From Gammaproteobacteria bacterium (ex Lamellibrachia satsuma) (GTDB taxonomy: Bacteria; Pseudomonadota; Gammaproteobacteria; Chromatiales; Chromatiaceae), in the NCBI GenBank assembly GCA_019623805.1, contig CP053680.1, positions 3,264,001-3,328,000 on the forward strand: 64,000 nucleotides of DNA, given 5' to 3'. Each line of letters begins with the position of its first letter. Position 1 is the first letter of the stretch. The translations under genes and the position numbers were made by a program. The notes below the pieces were generated by a model. It saw nothing but the letters and a program-made list of their open reading frames with translations. It was not told the origin of the DNA and searched no databases. This document shows, in pieces, positions 26,313 to 35,527 of this stretch.

Positions 26313-27113
26313 ATGTCCCTTCTTGATGAATTAAAACACGAGGCTGAACGTCTTCAGCAACCGGATAACGAGCAGGACTCGCCTGAAGCCAGGCAGGAAG
26401 CCCTCTACCAGTCGACCCTGCGACCACGCATGCGGGCGATCCTGCGTTATCTCAACGAACTGGCGGAGCAGCTGCAGCTTGTCAATCCGGATGTGAGCTG
26501 TAGCTATGAACTGCTTGGTTACGGGGAAATTCAGGGATTACGGCAACAGGATTATATCGTCAACGCGGATAGTACCGATCAGACCAAAACTATCCGTTTG
26601 CGATTCAACTGTGCGACAGAGAGCGAACTGGAATTTTCGGTTACCCCCAAGTCGGACGCAGATGCGACGCGGTCTTTCCTGGAAAACCAGCAAATGCGTT
26701 TTGCCGAGTGGCCGGTCAGGGACATGGAGCAGCGACTGGTCGGCCTCACTTTTCAGGTGCAGGTCAAGGTTGAAGTGATCTTTCTCTTTCAGGCCGATCC
26801 TGAACAGGGTGGCATCCGCATGATCACCTCGAATTTTGAAGGATTTTCCATCAAGCGCCACCTCTACAAGCCTGAAAAAATTACCGAGAAATGGCTTGAT
26901 GATCTGGGTAATTTTATCCTGCGCAAACATGAAAATCTCCATAGTTTGGATATTTCCGACTCAGAGAAGGAAAAAATCCGTAAACGACTACAGATGGAAA
27001 AACAGCAGCGTGAAAAGGAGACGCAAGAAATGCTCCTGCGTGAGGAGGTCGCGCTTGCCGAGGAGAAAAACAGCAAGAGCCTGTTCAGTAAGTTACGCAA
27101 GTTGACGGAATAA
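26313..27113 (+). CDS. hypothetical cytoplasmic protein with C-terminal coiled coil
   Basis: I recognise no family. The 266-residue product lacks signal peptide and membrane spans. A helical N-terminal third (LDELKHEAERLQQ...LRPRMRAILRYLNELAEQL) precedes a beta-rich middle (RLRFNCATESELEFSVTP, VQVKVEVIFLFQAD). The last 60 residues are highly charged and probably coiled (KIRKRLQMEKQQREKETQEML). It lies 54 bases ahead of the TtrS-like gene in the same direction, so read-through from it is possible, but no functional link is visible. Confidence 0.75.
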   Translation: MSLLDELKHEAERLQQPDNEQDSPEARQEALYQSTLRPRMRAILRYLNELAEQLQLVNPDVSCSYELLGYGEIQGLRQQDYIVNADSTDQTKTIRLRFNCATESELEFSVTPKSDADATRSFLENQQMRFAEWPVRDMEQRLVGLTFQVQVKVEVIFLFQADPEQGGIRMITSNFEGFSIKRHLYKPEKITEKWLDDLGNFILRKHENLHSLDISDSEKEKIRKRLQMEKQQREKETQEMLLREEVALAEEKNSKSLFSKLRKLTE

Positions 27114-27167
27114 CCTGGCTTGCGTGGTGTCGGTTCTCTCTACTTGCGGTGATTGAAGGTTTCCCTG

Positions 27168-28142
27168 GTGTCACTATTTCACTCAAGCATCGTGCCGTTC
27201 GTTCTGCTGTGCTTACTGTGGTGTTTCTGTGGCACTGCCGGTGCCGAAGGGGATCTGGTCCGTATCGGTGTGCTGAGTCACCGCGGTGATCGGGCGACAC
27301 TGGCCGCCTGGCGTCCCACGGCCGAGTATCTGGGAAATGCCATCCCGGAAAAGCAGTTTGAAATCATTCCCCTCGACTTTGATGAGGTCGATCCAGCGGT
27401 GCTGCAGGGTGCGGTCGACTTCATCCTGGTGAATCCAGGTATCTACGTCAATCTGGAAGTAAAATTCCGCGTCTCACGTATTGCCACGCTTAACAATCGG
27501 CGCGGGGATGTGCCCTACAATATATTCGGTGGCGTACTGTTCACCCGCCGGGATCATGCGGAGATAAAAGATCTCGAAGATCTGCGCGGACGTTCGCTGA
27601 TGGCAGTGGATGCGACCTCTCTTGGTGGTTTTCAGATGGCGTGGCGCGAGTTGAGGTCCTCAGGATTGGATCCCTACCGCGATTTTGAAAGGCTGGAGTT
27701 CGGTGGCATCCACGATCGGGTGGTGATGGCGGTGCGCGAGGGCAAGGTGGATGTCGGTACCGTGCGTACGGATATTCTTGAACGCATGGCAAATGCCGGG
27801 GTCATCGACCTGGATGAGTTCCATATCATCAATCCGTTGACCAGCGCTGAGTTTCCCTTTGCCCACAGCACCCGGCTCTACCCGGAGTGGCCGTTCAGTA
27901 AGGTCAGCCATACTGCGAACGACCTGGCTCAACGGGTGGCTGTGGCACTGTTGAATATGCCCCACGATCACCCTGCTGCAATCTCCGGCAAATATGCCGG
28001 CTGGACGATTCCCCTCGACTATCAGCCGGTGCATGAGCTACTCAAGGAGCTTTCACTCTCTCCCTATGCAGAACCGGGGCGCTTCACTCTGTTGGACGCC
28101 ATCAAACGCTACCGGTACTGGCTACTGGGCGGCTTGGTTTTT
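27168..28142 (+). pseudogene. ttrS: TtrS-like sensor histidine kinase, 5' half (PhnD-type sensor domain), interrupted by intron
   Basis: N-terminal signal peptide or membrane anchor, then a PhnD/TtrS-type periplasmic binding domain (VRIGVLSHRGDRATLAAW near 30; DLEDLRGRSLMAVDATSLGGFQ near 140), ending in the first half of a membrane span (YWLLGGLVF). GTG 27168 is preferred because AAGG lies eight bases upstream; a TTG at 27153 is also in frame. After 28142 a group II intron on the opposite strand interrupts the gene, and the frame stops three codons later at 28151. The rest of the kinase resumes at 30557 in the matching frame. TtrS senses tetrathionate in Salmonella; here sulfur-compound sensing is inferred from family and from soxB downstream. 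Confidence 0.85.
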
Positions 28143-30556
28143 GTCGGGTAAGGAAGTGGCGTTACCGCCACTCCCTCCCCTAAGAAACGTACGTGAGAGT
28201 TTCCCCTCATACGGCTCAAGCCTTTTCATAGCCCCCTCACGGGAACCGGCTTCACAACGTCCAACTTTTGGCTGTGAACTTGTTTATGACAATTGGGATG
28301 CAGCATGACCAAGTTGGTTATGTTGTCCTTACCACCGTCAACGCGTTGAATCAGTCGGTGAACATTCCAACCTGATTCCTTGGTGATGCGTTGTCGGCAA
28401 ACGGGACATCGTCCGTCCTGATCGAGCCAGAGCTTTACCAGTTTTCGACGACCACGGAGGTTATTCTGCATCTTGGACCCAACACGGTCTTCGAAGTAGG
28501 ACTCCCAACGATGGTCATGAGGATTGGCTTTCGCCCTGATCTTGCGGTAGCGCCGAATTGGCGTTTCACCGGCATACACCAGCTTTACCAATATTGGCTT
28601 CCCATTGGGCTTCAAATTACCCGTTTCTGCTGCGAACACCCAAGTCCGATTCCCCACATGCTTAAAGTATTTATCCTTAATCCAGTGACGATTCTTCTTT
28701 GGATGTCGGCGTTTAGCCCATTGCCATAAACTACGCCAAATCTCACGGTCAACGCGCTGAAAGGTATCCTTGGCTACGACATGGCGATGATAGTTGACCC
28801 AACCACGAATTACTGGATTGAGTAGTCTTATCAAACTGATATGTTTTGCCTGTTTGTTACCTTTCACAATTCCACGGACTTTATCTAAGAACGTCGAAAC
28901 GTTCTTCGTTGATGGTTTGATCAACAACTTCCCACCATACTTACGAATATTCTGCCCGAGAAAATCAACTCCTTCCTCTATATGCGTAATCTTGGTTTTC
29001 TCAGCAGAAAGGGTTAATCCCCGTTCTGTAAGAAAATCCTCGACTAGCGGTTTAACTTCATCTTCCAGCAGCTCTTTCGAGACACTGGTGATGATGAAGT
29101 CATCTGCATAACGCACCAGATTTACTTTGACTTTCTGACCACGGCGGGTTGTCCAAGGGAACGCTTTGTCCAGCGCAGCTTGGAGTCCATCTAGAGTCAT
29201 ATTGGCCAAGGTTGGCGAGATAATTCCACCTTGCGGTGTTCCCGCCTCTGTTGGGAAAAGTTTGCGGTTTTCCATATATCCAGCTTTCAGCCATTTATGG
29301 AGCACTACTTTATCCAGTGGGATATTTGCTAGCATCCAGTCATGACTGATATTGTCGAAGCAGCCTTTGATGTCACCCTCTAGTATCCACTGCGCTGAAT
29401 TGCCACGAGCAAGTGCTTTGAAACAGTGCTCGATCGCATCCGCAGTGCACCGTTGAGGGCGGAACCCATATGAGTTCGGATCTGCTTTCGTTTCCGAGAT
29501 GGGTTCCAGGGCAAGCAGATAAAGTGCCTGCATGGCCCTGTCTTTCATCGTTGGAATACCCAGCGGTCTCATCTTCCCATTGCTTTTCGGTATGTACACC
29601 CGACGCAATGGACGCGGTTGGTAGTCGCGGCGGCTAAGAGACAACATAGCTTGAGATTTTGCCTCTGGGGTAGACCATGTTGCTTTGTCTACTCCCGGAG
29701 TGTTCTTGCCTTTGTTTTCGGTCACCCGTTTCACGGCGAGTGCTTTGCCGGAAAACGAGTGGGTCAGCAGCCATTGCAAGGCTTTCACCTTGCCCCAGCG
29801 GCCTTCCTGTGTTGCCTTTACAATACGCGCTTGCAGCCTTCTGACTTCCCGATGACATTTGGCCCAATCAATGCCATGCCAATGTATCGGTTCGCCGAAG
29901 GGCGCACCCGCGCAACTTGCTTGCGTAGTCATTTGCATTCCCTCCTGTAAAAGTTCTCCAAACTATCTTGTAATGAAAGACCATACGGAAGTCTGCCCGC
30001 TTTCGCGGGAGATGATGTCGCCTCGCAGCTCAATCTCTATCCAATCGATTACAGATCGGCATTCGCTTTCTCCGCGTTCCTTTACCCGCACTCCCAACAG
30101 TGTTCCTTGCGGTTCACCTGCCCAATTGGGCGGAAATACGGGCTTACCATGTTCCACTTAAACAACAAGAATGGGTTAGACCCTGCCTATCCACCGGTAG
30201 CGTTGAGTATTCGCGTGCCCTCATACAAAAGGAGAGCAGCCTTGCTACGTTGCCATTTTGGCCCAAGCCTGTCAGCGTCTTTGGCTTGTACACACGTGAC
30301 GATGTTTATCGGCAGTTCACATTTGTTGGTCATACCATCCAACCTAGCGCCCCATCCACATTGACGCTCGCAGATGCAGACATCCCCTCACGGTTCAGTC
30401 TTAGCCTTACGGCCGGGCTACATTGTCGCGGCAGCTTCACACACTCTTGTTACCAGAAATGCATGTGCCGCTAGGCTACTGTTGGCGAAACAACAGGTTT
30501 CCTTACTGGAATGTTTCTCCAGTCGAAACAATTGTTTAAGCGACTTCATGTCGCAC
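28143..30556 (-). mobile_element. group II intron (antisense insertion in the ttrS-like gene)
   Basis: On the minus strand the element begins GTGCGACATGAAGTCGC at 30556 and ends TTACCCGAC at 28143, which satisfies the GUGYG...AY rule. Domain V is visible just before the end (GAGCCGTATGAGGGGAAAC and CTCTCACGTACG, around 28180-28220), followed by a domain VI stem (AGTGGCGGTAACGCCACT). With these borders the two kinase halves rejoin in frame as ...GLVF plus LILMSF.... The intron lies antisense to the kinase gene, so it cannot splice out of the kinase transcript. Confidence 0.88.
28226..29938 (-). CDS. ltrA: group II intron reverse transcriptase/maturase with HNH endonuclease
   Basis: Intact 570-residue intron-encoded protein. 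The order is an N-terminal RT-0 region, the RT core with PKSNGKMRPLGIPTMKDR near 124, GTPQGGIISP near 227 and catalytic YADD near 268, then the maturase X domain (LNPVIRGWVNYHRHVV near 366). The C-terminal HNH endonuclease has CPVCRQRI near 514 and LHPNCHKQVHS near 549. All expected active-site residues are present, so the intron may still be mobile by retrohoming. It acts on its own intron RNA and DNA target. Confidence 0.95.
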   Translation of the reverse strand: MQMTTQASCAGAPFGEPIHWHGIDWAKCHREVRRLQARIVKATQEGRWGKVKALQWLLTHSFSGKALAVKRVTENKGKNTPGVDKATWSTPEAKSQAMLSLSRRDYQPRPLRRVYIPKSNGKMRPLGIPTMKDRAMQALYLLALEPISETKADPNSYGFRPQRCTADAIEHCFKALARGNSAQWILEGDIKGCFDNISHDWMLANIPLDKVVLHKWLKAGYMENRKLFPTEAGTPQGGIISPTLANMTLDGLQAALDKAFPWTTRRGQKVKVNLVRYADDFIITSVSKELLEDEVKPLVEDFLTERGLTLSAEKTKITHIEEGVDFLGQNIRKYGGKLLIKPSTKNVSTFLDKVRGIVKGNKQAKHISLIRLLNPVIRGWVNYHRHVVAKDTFQRVDREIWRSLWQWAKRRHPKKNRHWIKDKYFKHVGNRTWVFAAETGNLKPNGKPILVKLVYAGETPIRRYRKIRAKANPHDHRWESYFEDRVGSKMQNNLRGRRKLVKLWLDQDGRCPVCRQRITKESGWNVHRLIQRVDGGKDNITNLVMLHPNCHKQVHSQKLDVVKPVPVRGL

Positions 30557-31738
30557 CTTATACTCATGTCCTTCATGACGCTATGGGTGATGCGGCTCAA
30601 TCGGGAACTGCATGGTGCCAAGGTGCAACTGGAACAGCAACATGAATTGATCCTCGATTCGGTGGCCGACGGTATCTATGGTGTGGATCTTCAGGGTAAT
30701 TCCACCTTCGTCAATCGTGCTGCAGTGAGGATCACCGGTTGGCAGGAGGAGGACCTCATCGGCAGGAATCAGCATGAGATTCTGCACCATACCCATGCGG
30801 ATGGCACTCCACATGCGCAGAAGGATTGCCCAGTCTACCTGGCGTTCCGGGACAACCAGCCCAGGCATGTCTCCGATGATCTCTTCTGGCGCAAGGACGG
30901 CAGCAGTTTTTCCGTGGAGTACACCAGTACGCCAATCCGGGATGTATCTGGCAAGACACTGGGAAGCGTTGTGGTGTTTCGTGATATCACCAAGCGCAAG
31001 CAGGTGGAAGATGAAACACGTCAGCATCAGAATGAGCTGGCGCGGGTGGCGCGGCTCAGTACGTTGGGTGAGATGGCATCAGGTATCGCCCATGAACTGA
31101 ATCAGCCACTGACTGCGATTGCAACCAACGCCCATGCAAGCATCCGTATGCTTGAGTCCGGCTCGCAGAACAAACAGGTCTGTGCTGATGTGATGGACCG
31201 AATCGCTTCACAGGCTGAACGGGCAGGGGAGATCATTCGCCAGCTGCGCCGTTTGGTGCAAAAGGAGCCGCTGGAAAGTGCCGAGGTCGACATCAACGAT
31301 CTGGTTCGGACCGTGGAGGTGCTGATCCGGCCCGAGATTCGCCGGGCCGATGTGGTGGTGAAACTGGATCTCGATCCGAAAGTGCCAATGGTTGATGTTC
31401 AGCGGATACAGATCGAGCAGGTGATCCTCAATCTTGCCCGCAATGCCATTGAGGCGATGGGTAATACTCCGGAATCGGGCGGCGAACTGCTCATCCGCAC
31501 CGGTTTGCGTGACAATCAGGTTCAGGTGACGGTCAGGGATACCGGCCCAGGACTCAATCCCGATATCATGGATACGCTGTTCGCGCCTTTTGTGACCAGC
31601 AAACGTGAGGGCATGGGACTTGGACTCTCTATCAGCTACGGGATCATTGACGCTCATGGTGGTAGACTTAGCACTGTCACTCCAGCCGATGGCGGAGCGG
31701 AATTCCAATTTACCCTTCCACTTATCATGGGTACATGA
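30557..31738 (+). pseudogene. ttrS: TtrS-like sensor histidine kinase, 3' half (PAS, HisKA, HATPase)
   Basis: Continues the interrupted kinase. It holds the second part of the membrane span (LILMSFMTLWVM), a PAS domain (SVADGIYGVDLQGNSTFVN near 35 of this piece) and the phospho-acceptor H box LGEMASGIAHELNQPL near 180. An N box (LNLARNAIEAM), G1 (DTGPGLN) and G2 (GMGLGLSISYGI) follow. The reading frame extends back into the intron to an ATG at 30374, so a soluble or partly anchored kinase lacking the sensor could be made if a promoter exists in the intron. It stops three bases before the response regulator gene. Confidence 0.85.
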
Positions 31739-31741
31739 AGT

Positions 31742-32368
31742 ATGGAACAGAACTCGCCGACAGTCTTCATCGTGGACGACGATCAAGAGGTGCGCAACGC
31801 ACTACAGCTTTTGATGCAATCCGTGGGCCTTTCAGTTGCCTGTTACGCCTCTGCCGGGAACTATCTTGATGCTTTCGATGCCAGCCTTCCGGGCTGTCTG
31901 GTGCTGGATATCCGCATGCCGGGCATGAGCGGCATGGAACTTCAGGAGCGGCTACAGGGAGAAGCTATTTACCCGCCGATCATTTTCATCACCGGCCATG
32001 GTGATGTGCCGATGGCGGTGCGCGCGGTCAAGAATGGAGCGGTGGATTTTATTGAGAAACCTTTTCGTGACCAGATGCTGCTGGACAGTGTGCATCGTGC
32101 CATCGAGCAGGATGCCAACCGGCGCGGTGAAGTGTTACGGCTTACAGATATACAGGATCGTTTTGAGCAGCTGACGCCTCGTGAGCGGGAGGTCCTGGAA
32201 CTGGTGATTGCCGGTAAACGCAACAAAAATATTTCCGATGAAATGGGCATCACCCTGTCGACGGTCGAGGCGCATCGATCCAAAGTGATGGAGAAGATGC
32301 ATGCTGATACATTGTCCCACCTGATGCGCATGATGCTGTCCCTGGACAGAAACTATGGAAAACCGTAA
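31742..32368 (+). CDS. ttrR: TtrR-like response regulator (FixJ family)
   Basis: A 208-residue FixJ/TtrR-type regulator. The receiver domain has VFIVDDDQEVRNAL near 8, the phospho-acceptor Asp in LVLDIRMPGMSG near 55, and the conserved Lys in FIEKPF near 106. The LuxR-type helix-turn-helix is LTPREREVLELVIAGKRNK near 143-161 and STVEAHRSKVMEKM near 171. It belongs with the kinase gene immediately upstream, whose sensor half is severed, so its signalling is probably altered. Targets are unknown; tetrathionate or thiosulfate metabolism is the family expectation. Confidence 0.92.
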   Translation: MEQNSPTVFIVDDDQEVRNALQLLMQSVGLSVACYASAGNYLDAFDASLPGCLVLDIRMPGMSGMELQERLQGEAIYPPIIFITGHGDVPMAVRAVKNGAVDFIEKPFRDQMLLDSVHRAIEQDANRRGEVLRLTDIQDRFEQLTPREREVLELVIAGKRNKNISDEMGITLSTVEAHRSKVMEKMHADTLSHLMRMMLSLDRNYGKP

Positions 32369-32466
32369 TAGGGTTTGGCGTAATTGGGAATTTTCTTTAT
32401 ACGACATAGAGTTAGATAATAAATGTTCCCCTGACCAGCCCGGAGCCAGTGGGGGGAAGCCCTGAT

Positions 32467-32532
32467 GTTGGCAGGAAAGGTTATTGGAGAGCTCTGACAG
32501 GCGCCCCCTCTATTCCTGCCAACTCTTTTTTA
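32467..32532 (+). terminator. Rho-independent-type terminator after ttrR
   Basis: GTTGGCAGGAA at 32467-32477 pairs with TTCCTGCCAAC at 32513-32523, followed by TCTTTTTTACG. The loop of about 35 bases is long, so a small structured RNA is an alternative. Confidence 0.6.
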
Positions 32533-32633
32533 CGCAATAACAATAGTGGTCTTGCGGCAACTCAACTTTTTACCGCAGTTTGAAGACTGAAAATGTGTAA
32601 TGGGTGCAGTACAAAATATTTGGAATCTCATAA

Positions 32634-32709
32634 GGGTCGGAGTCAAATTTGATTGAGGCAACAGAGGTTTTCTGTGCCTGGAATCATTCAGCATCGACTT
32701 CGCCCCTCT
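32634..32709. repeat. degenerate copy of the GGGGTCGGAGTC repeat upstream of soxB
   Basis: GGGTCGGAGTCAAATTTGA at the left and GACTTCGCCCC at the right are the decayed ends of the repeat family of 6-10 kb. Apart from this and the terminator the 390-base gap holds nothing I can identify. Confidence 0.55.
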
Positions 32710-32758
32710 TGCCACCCAATGAAAAATTGCCCTTGATACCTGAGAGGATTTAAAGAGA

Positions 32759-34537
32759 ATGTCTATTTCCAGACGTGAGTTTCTTCGCCTGGTGGGACTC
32801 GCCGGCGCTGCCGGCATGATGCCCGGCTCGATCTTTGCAGCAGCCCGGCAGCCCGCCGATCTTTATGAGGTGCCGAAATTTGGTAATGTCTCTCTGCTGC
32901 ACTTTACTGACACACATGCACAGCTGAATCCCATCTACTTTCGGGAACCCAATGTTAATTTGGGACTGGGTTATGCATTCAACAAGGCACCTCACCTGGT
33001 GGGTGACAAACTGCTGAACCATTTCGGTATCGCACCGAACGGCATCGAAGCCCACGCCTTCAGCTATCTCAATTTTGATGCTGCCTCGGCCAAGTATGGC
33101 AAGATCGGCGGCTTTGCCCATCTGCGAACGCTGGTGGACCGTATCCGTGCCGAGAGGGGGCCTGGTAACACCCTTTTGATGGATGGGGGCGACACCTGGC
33201 AAGGTTCCGGCACAGCCTACTGGACCCGCGGAAAAGATATGGTCGGTGCCTGCAACATGCTGGGTGTGGATGTGATGACCGGTCACTGGGAGTTCACCTA
33301 TCTGGACAAGGAGGTGATCTCCAATATCCATGATTTCAAAGGCGACTTCGTAGCGCAGAACGTCAAGGTAAATGACGATGCCCTGTTCGACTACAAGTTT
33401 CCCGATTTTGACGGTTTTGACGAAGATGAGGGCAACGCCTTCAAGCCCTATGTGATCAAGAACGTGGGCGGTGCCCGTGTAGCCGTGATCGGCCAGGCCT
33501 TTCCCTATACCCCCATCGCCAATCCCCAGCGCTTCATCCCGGACTGGACCTTCGGTATCCAGGACGAAAGCATGCAGGCGGTGGTCGATATGGTGCGCGA
33601 AAATGAGAAGCCCGATGTGGTAGTGGTGCTCTCCCACAATGGTATGGATGTGGACATCAAGATGGCCTCTCGGGTCAGCGGCATCGACGCCATCTTCGGC
33701 GGCCATACCCACGATGGTATGCCGGCCCCGACGGTCGTCAAGAATGCCGGTGGCAAGACCCTGGTGACCAATGCCGGTTCCAACGGCAAGTTCCTCGGTG
33801 TGATGGATCTGGAGGTAAAGGGCGGCAAGGTGCGGGATTTTCGTTACCGGCTGCTACCGGTCTTTTCCAACCTGCTGCCCGCAGACAAGGAGATGCAGGC
33901 ATACATCGACGGTGTGCGTGCCCCCTACAAGTCTCAGCTGGATGAGCGGTTGGCGGTGGCGGAAGAGACCCTCTATCGCCGTGGCAACTTCAACGGCACC
34001 TTCGATCAGGTCATCTGCGATGCTCTCACCGAGGTCAATGACGCCCAGATATCCCTCTCTCCCGGTTTCCGCTGGGGCACCACCGTGCTGCCGGGTCAGA
34101 CGATCACCATGGACAACGTCATGGATCAGACCAGTATCACCTATCCCGAGACCTATCGCCGGGAGATGAGCGGTGTCGACATCAAGGCAATCCTGGAGGA
34201 TGTGAGTGACAACCTCTTCAACAAGGATCCCTACTATCAGCAGGGGGGTGACATGGTGCGGGTCGGTGGCCTGGACTATGTCTGTGAGCCGGGCAAGGGT
34301 TTCGGCAAGCGCATTACCAATATGACCCTGAACGACGGTACCGCAATTGATGCTGACAAGAAGTATGTGGTTTCCGGTTGGGCGACCGTGGGTTCAAAAT
34401 CTCCGGGCCGTCCCATCTGGGATGTGGTGGGTGACTACCTGCGTCATCAGAAAACGGTAAAGATCAAAAAGCTCAACACCCCGAAACTGGTCGGCGTGAA
34501 GGGTAATCCAGGTATTGCGGAGTACCGAAGCAGCTGA
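32759..34537 (+). CDS. soxB: SoxB thiosulfohydrolase
   Basis: The dimanganese SoxB of the periplasmic thiosulfate-oxidising (Sox) multienzyme system, which hydrolyses the sulfate group from SoxYZ-bound sulfur. 592 residues with a Tat signal (SRREFLRLVGLAGAAG) at the N-terminus. Metallophosphatase motifs are present: HFTDTHAQLNP near residue 44, GGDTWQGSG near 142, GHWEF near 178 and GGHTHDGMP near 316. The 5'-nucleotidase-type C-terminal domain is complete. It stands alone here: soxA, X, Y, Z and CD are not in the window, as is common in gammaproteobacteria with split sox loci. It lies just downstream of the TtrSR-like pair, a plausible but unproved regulatory link. Confidence 0.97.
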   Translation: MSISRREFLRLVGLAGAAGMMPGSIFAAARQPADLYEVPKFGNVSLLHFTDTHAQLNPIYFREPNVNLGLGYAFNKAPHLVGDKLLNHFGIAPNGIEAHAFSYLNFDAASAKYGKIGGFAHLRTLVDRIRAERGPGNTLLMDGGDTWQGSGTAYWTRGKDMVGACNMLGVDVMTGHWEFTYLDKEVISNIHDFKGDFVAQNVKVNDDALFDYKFPDFDGFDEDEGNAFKPYVIKNVGGARVAVIGQAFPYTPIANPQRFIPDWTFGIQDESMQAVVDMVRENEKPDVVVVLSHNGMDVDIKMASRVSGIDAIFGGHTHDGMPAPTVVKNAGGKTLVTNAGSNGKFLGVMDLEVKGGKVRDFRYRLLPVFSNLLPADKEMQAYIDGVRAPYKSQLDERLAVAEETLYRRGNFNGTFDQVICDALTEVNDAQISLSPGFRWGTTVLPGQTITMDNVMDQTSITYPETYRREMSGVDIKAILEDVSDNLFNKDPYYQQGGDMVRVGGLDYVCEPGKGFGKRITNMTLNDGTAIDADKKYVVSGWATVGSKSPGRPIWDVVGDYLRHQKTVKIKKLNTPKLVGVKGNPGIAEYRSS

Positions 34538-34550
34538 TGATCCTGCTGGG

Positions 34551-34575
34551 GTAGGGTGCGCATGGCGCACCCTAC
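34551..34575. terminator. GTAGGGTGCGC palindrome between convergent soxB and fabI
   Basis: A perfect 11-bp stem (GTAGGGTGCGC/GCGCACCCTAC) with a three-base loop. It belongs to a widespread REP-like family (see also 43833-43898) and sits where both convergent genes need a stop signal. Confidence 0.75.
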
Positions 34576-34583
34576 GTTTCGAA

Positions 34584-35357
34584 TCACACGCCCAGGATGT
34601 GGTAGCCGGAGTCGACGTAGAGCACGTCCCCGGTGATGCCAGAGGCGAGGTCAGAACAGAGGAAAGCAGCCGCATTGCCCACCTCTGCGGTAGTCACATT
34701 ACGTCGCAGCGGGGTCTTCTGCTCCGCTTCGTCGAGCATGCTCTTGAAGTTCTTGATGCCGGATGCCGCCAGGGTACGAATCGGACCTGCGGAGACTGCG
34801 TTCACGCGGATGCCGTCGGGACCCATTGAGTCGGCCATGTAGCGGACATTGGCCTCCAGGCTCGCCTTGGCAACCCCCATCACATTGTAGAAGGGAACGG
34901 TGCGCACGGCGCCGAGATAGCTCATGGTGATCAGCGAGGCGTTACGGCCCTGCATCATCGGCATGCCAGCCTTTGCCAGCGCGGCGAAACTGTAGGCGCT
35001 GATATCGTGGGCCATGGCAAAACCCTCACGGGTCAAATTGTCCAGATACCTGCCTTCCAGATGGTCGCGGGGGGCGAAACCCACAGAGTGGACTATGCCG
35101 TCGAGGCCGTCCCATTTCTTGCCCAGTTCCTCGAATACTGCATCGATCTGCTCGTCACTGGTGACATCCAGCGGCAGTACGATATCCGAACCGCACTGGT
35201 CGGCGATCTTCTGCACCCGGCTCTTGAGTTTGTCACCCTGGTAGGTGAAGGCGAGCTGTGCGCCCTCGCGGTGCATGGCTTCGGCAACGCCCCAGGCGAT
35301 TGAACGGTTGCTGGCGACGCCAACGATAAGAATACGTTTGTCTTGCAAAAAACCCAT
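34584..35357 (-). CDS. fabI: enoyl-ACP reductase FabI
   Basis: NADH-dependent enoyl-acyl-carrier-protein reductase, the last step of each fatty acid elongation cycle. The start [19 protein letters not shown] at 35357 fits the family N-terminus; a further upstream ATG would add nine residues. The cofactor loop [11 protein letters not shown], the motif [15 protein letters not shown] near 87 and the catalytic Tyr and Lys in [10 protein letters not shown] near 156 are all present, and the C-terminal [14 protein letters not shown] is standard. 257 residues, close to E. coli FabI. The gene is monocistronic. Confidence 0.96.
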   Translation of the reverse strand: MGFLQDKRILIVGVASNRSIAWGVAEAMHREGAQLAFTYQGDKLKSRVQKIADQCGSDIVLPLDVTSDEQIDAVFEELGKKWDGLDGIVHSVGFAPRDHLEGRYLDNLTREGFAMAHDISAYSFAALAKAGMPMMQGRNASLITMSYLGAVRTVPFYNVMGVAKASLEANVRYMADSMGPDGIRVNAVSAGPIRTLAASGIKNFKSMLDEAEQKTPLRRNVTTAEVGNAAAFLCSDLASGITGDVLYVDSGYHILGV

Positions 35358-35527
35358 GGAACAATTCCTTGGTGGTGTCATCAAACAGAATTGCGGATAA
35401 TGCGGCCAGTGGCCGATTGCCTCGGCGAACTCTGCGTTTATTTCCAGCTGTCTGGATGTACGCTAACTAAGAACGAACTAAGTTACCCGAAATTTCCCGA
35501 ATCGAAAAGGGCGAGCCCTGCCATTTT

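Noticed and set aside
28143-30556. Group II intron splicing restoring the kinase
   Set aside because: The intron lies on the strand opposite to the kinase mRNA, so its ribozyme is not present in that transcript.
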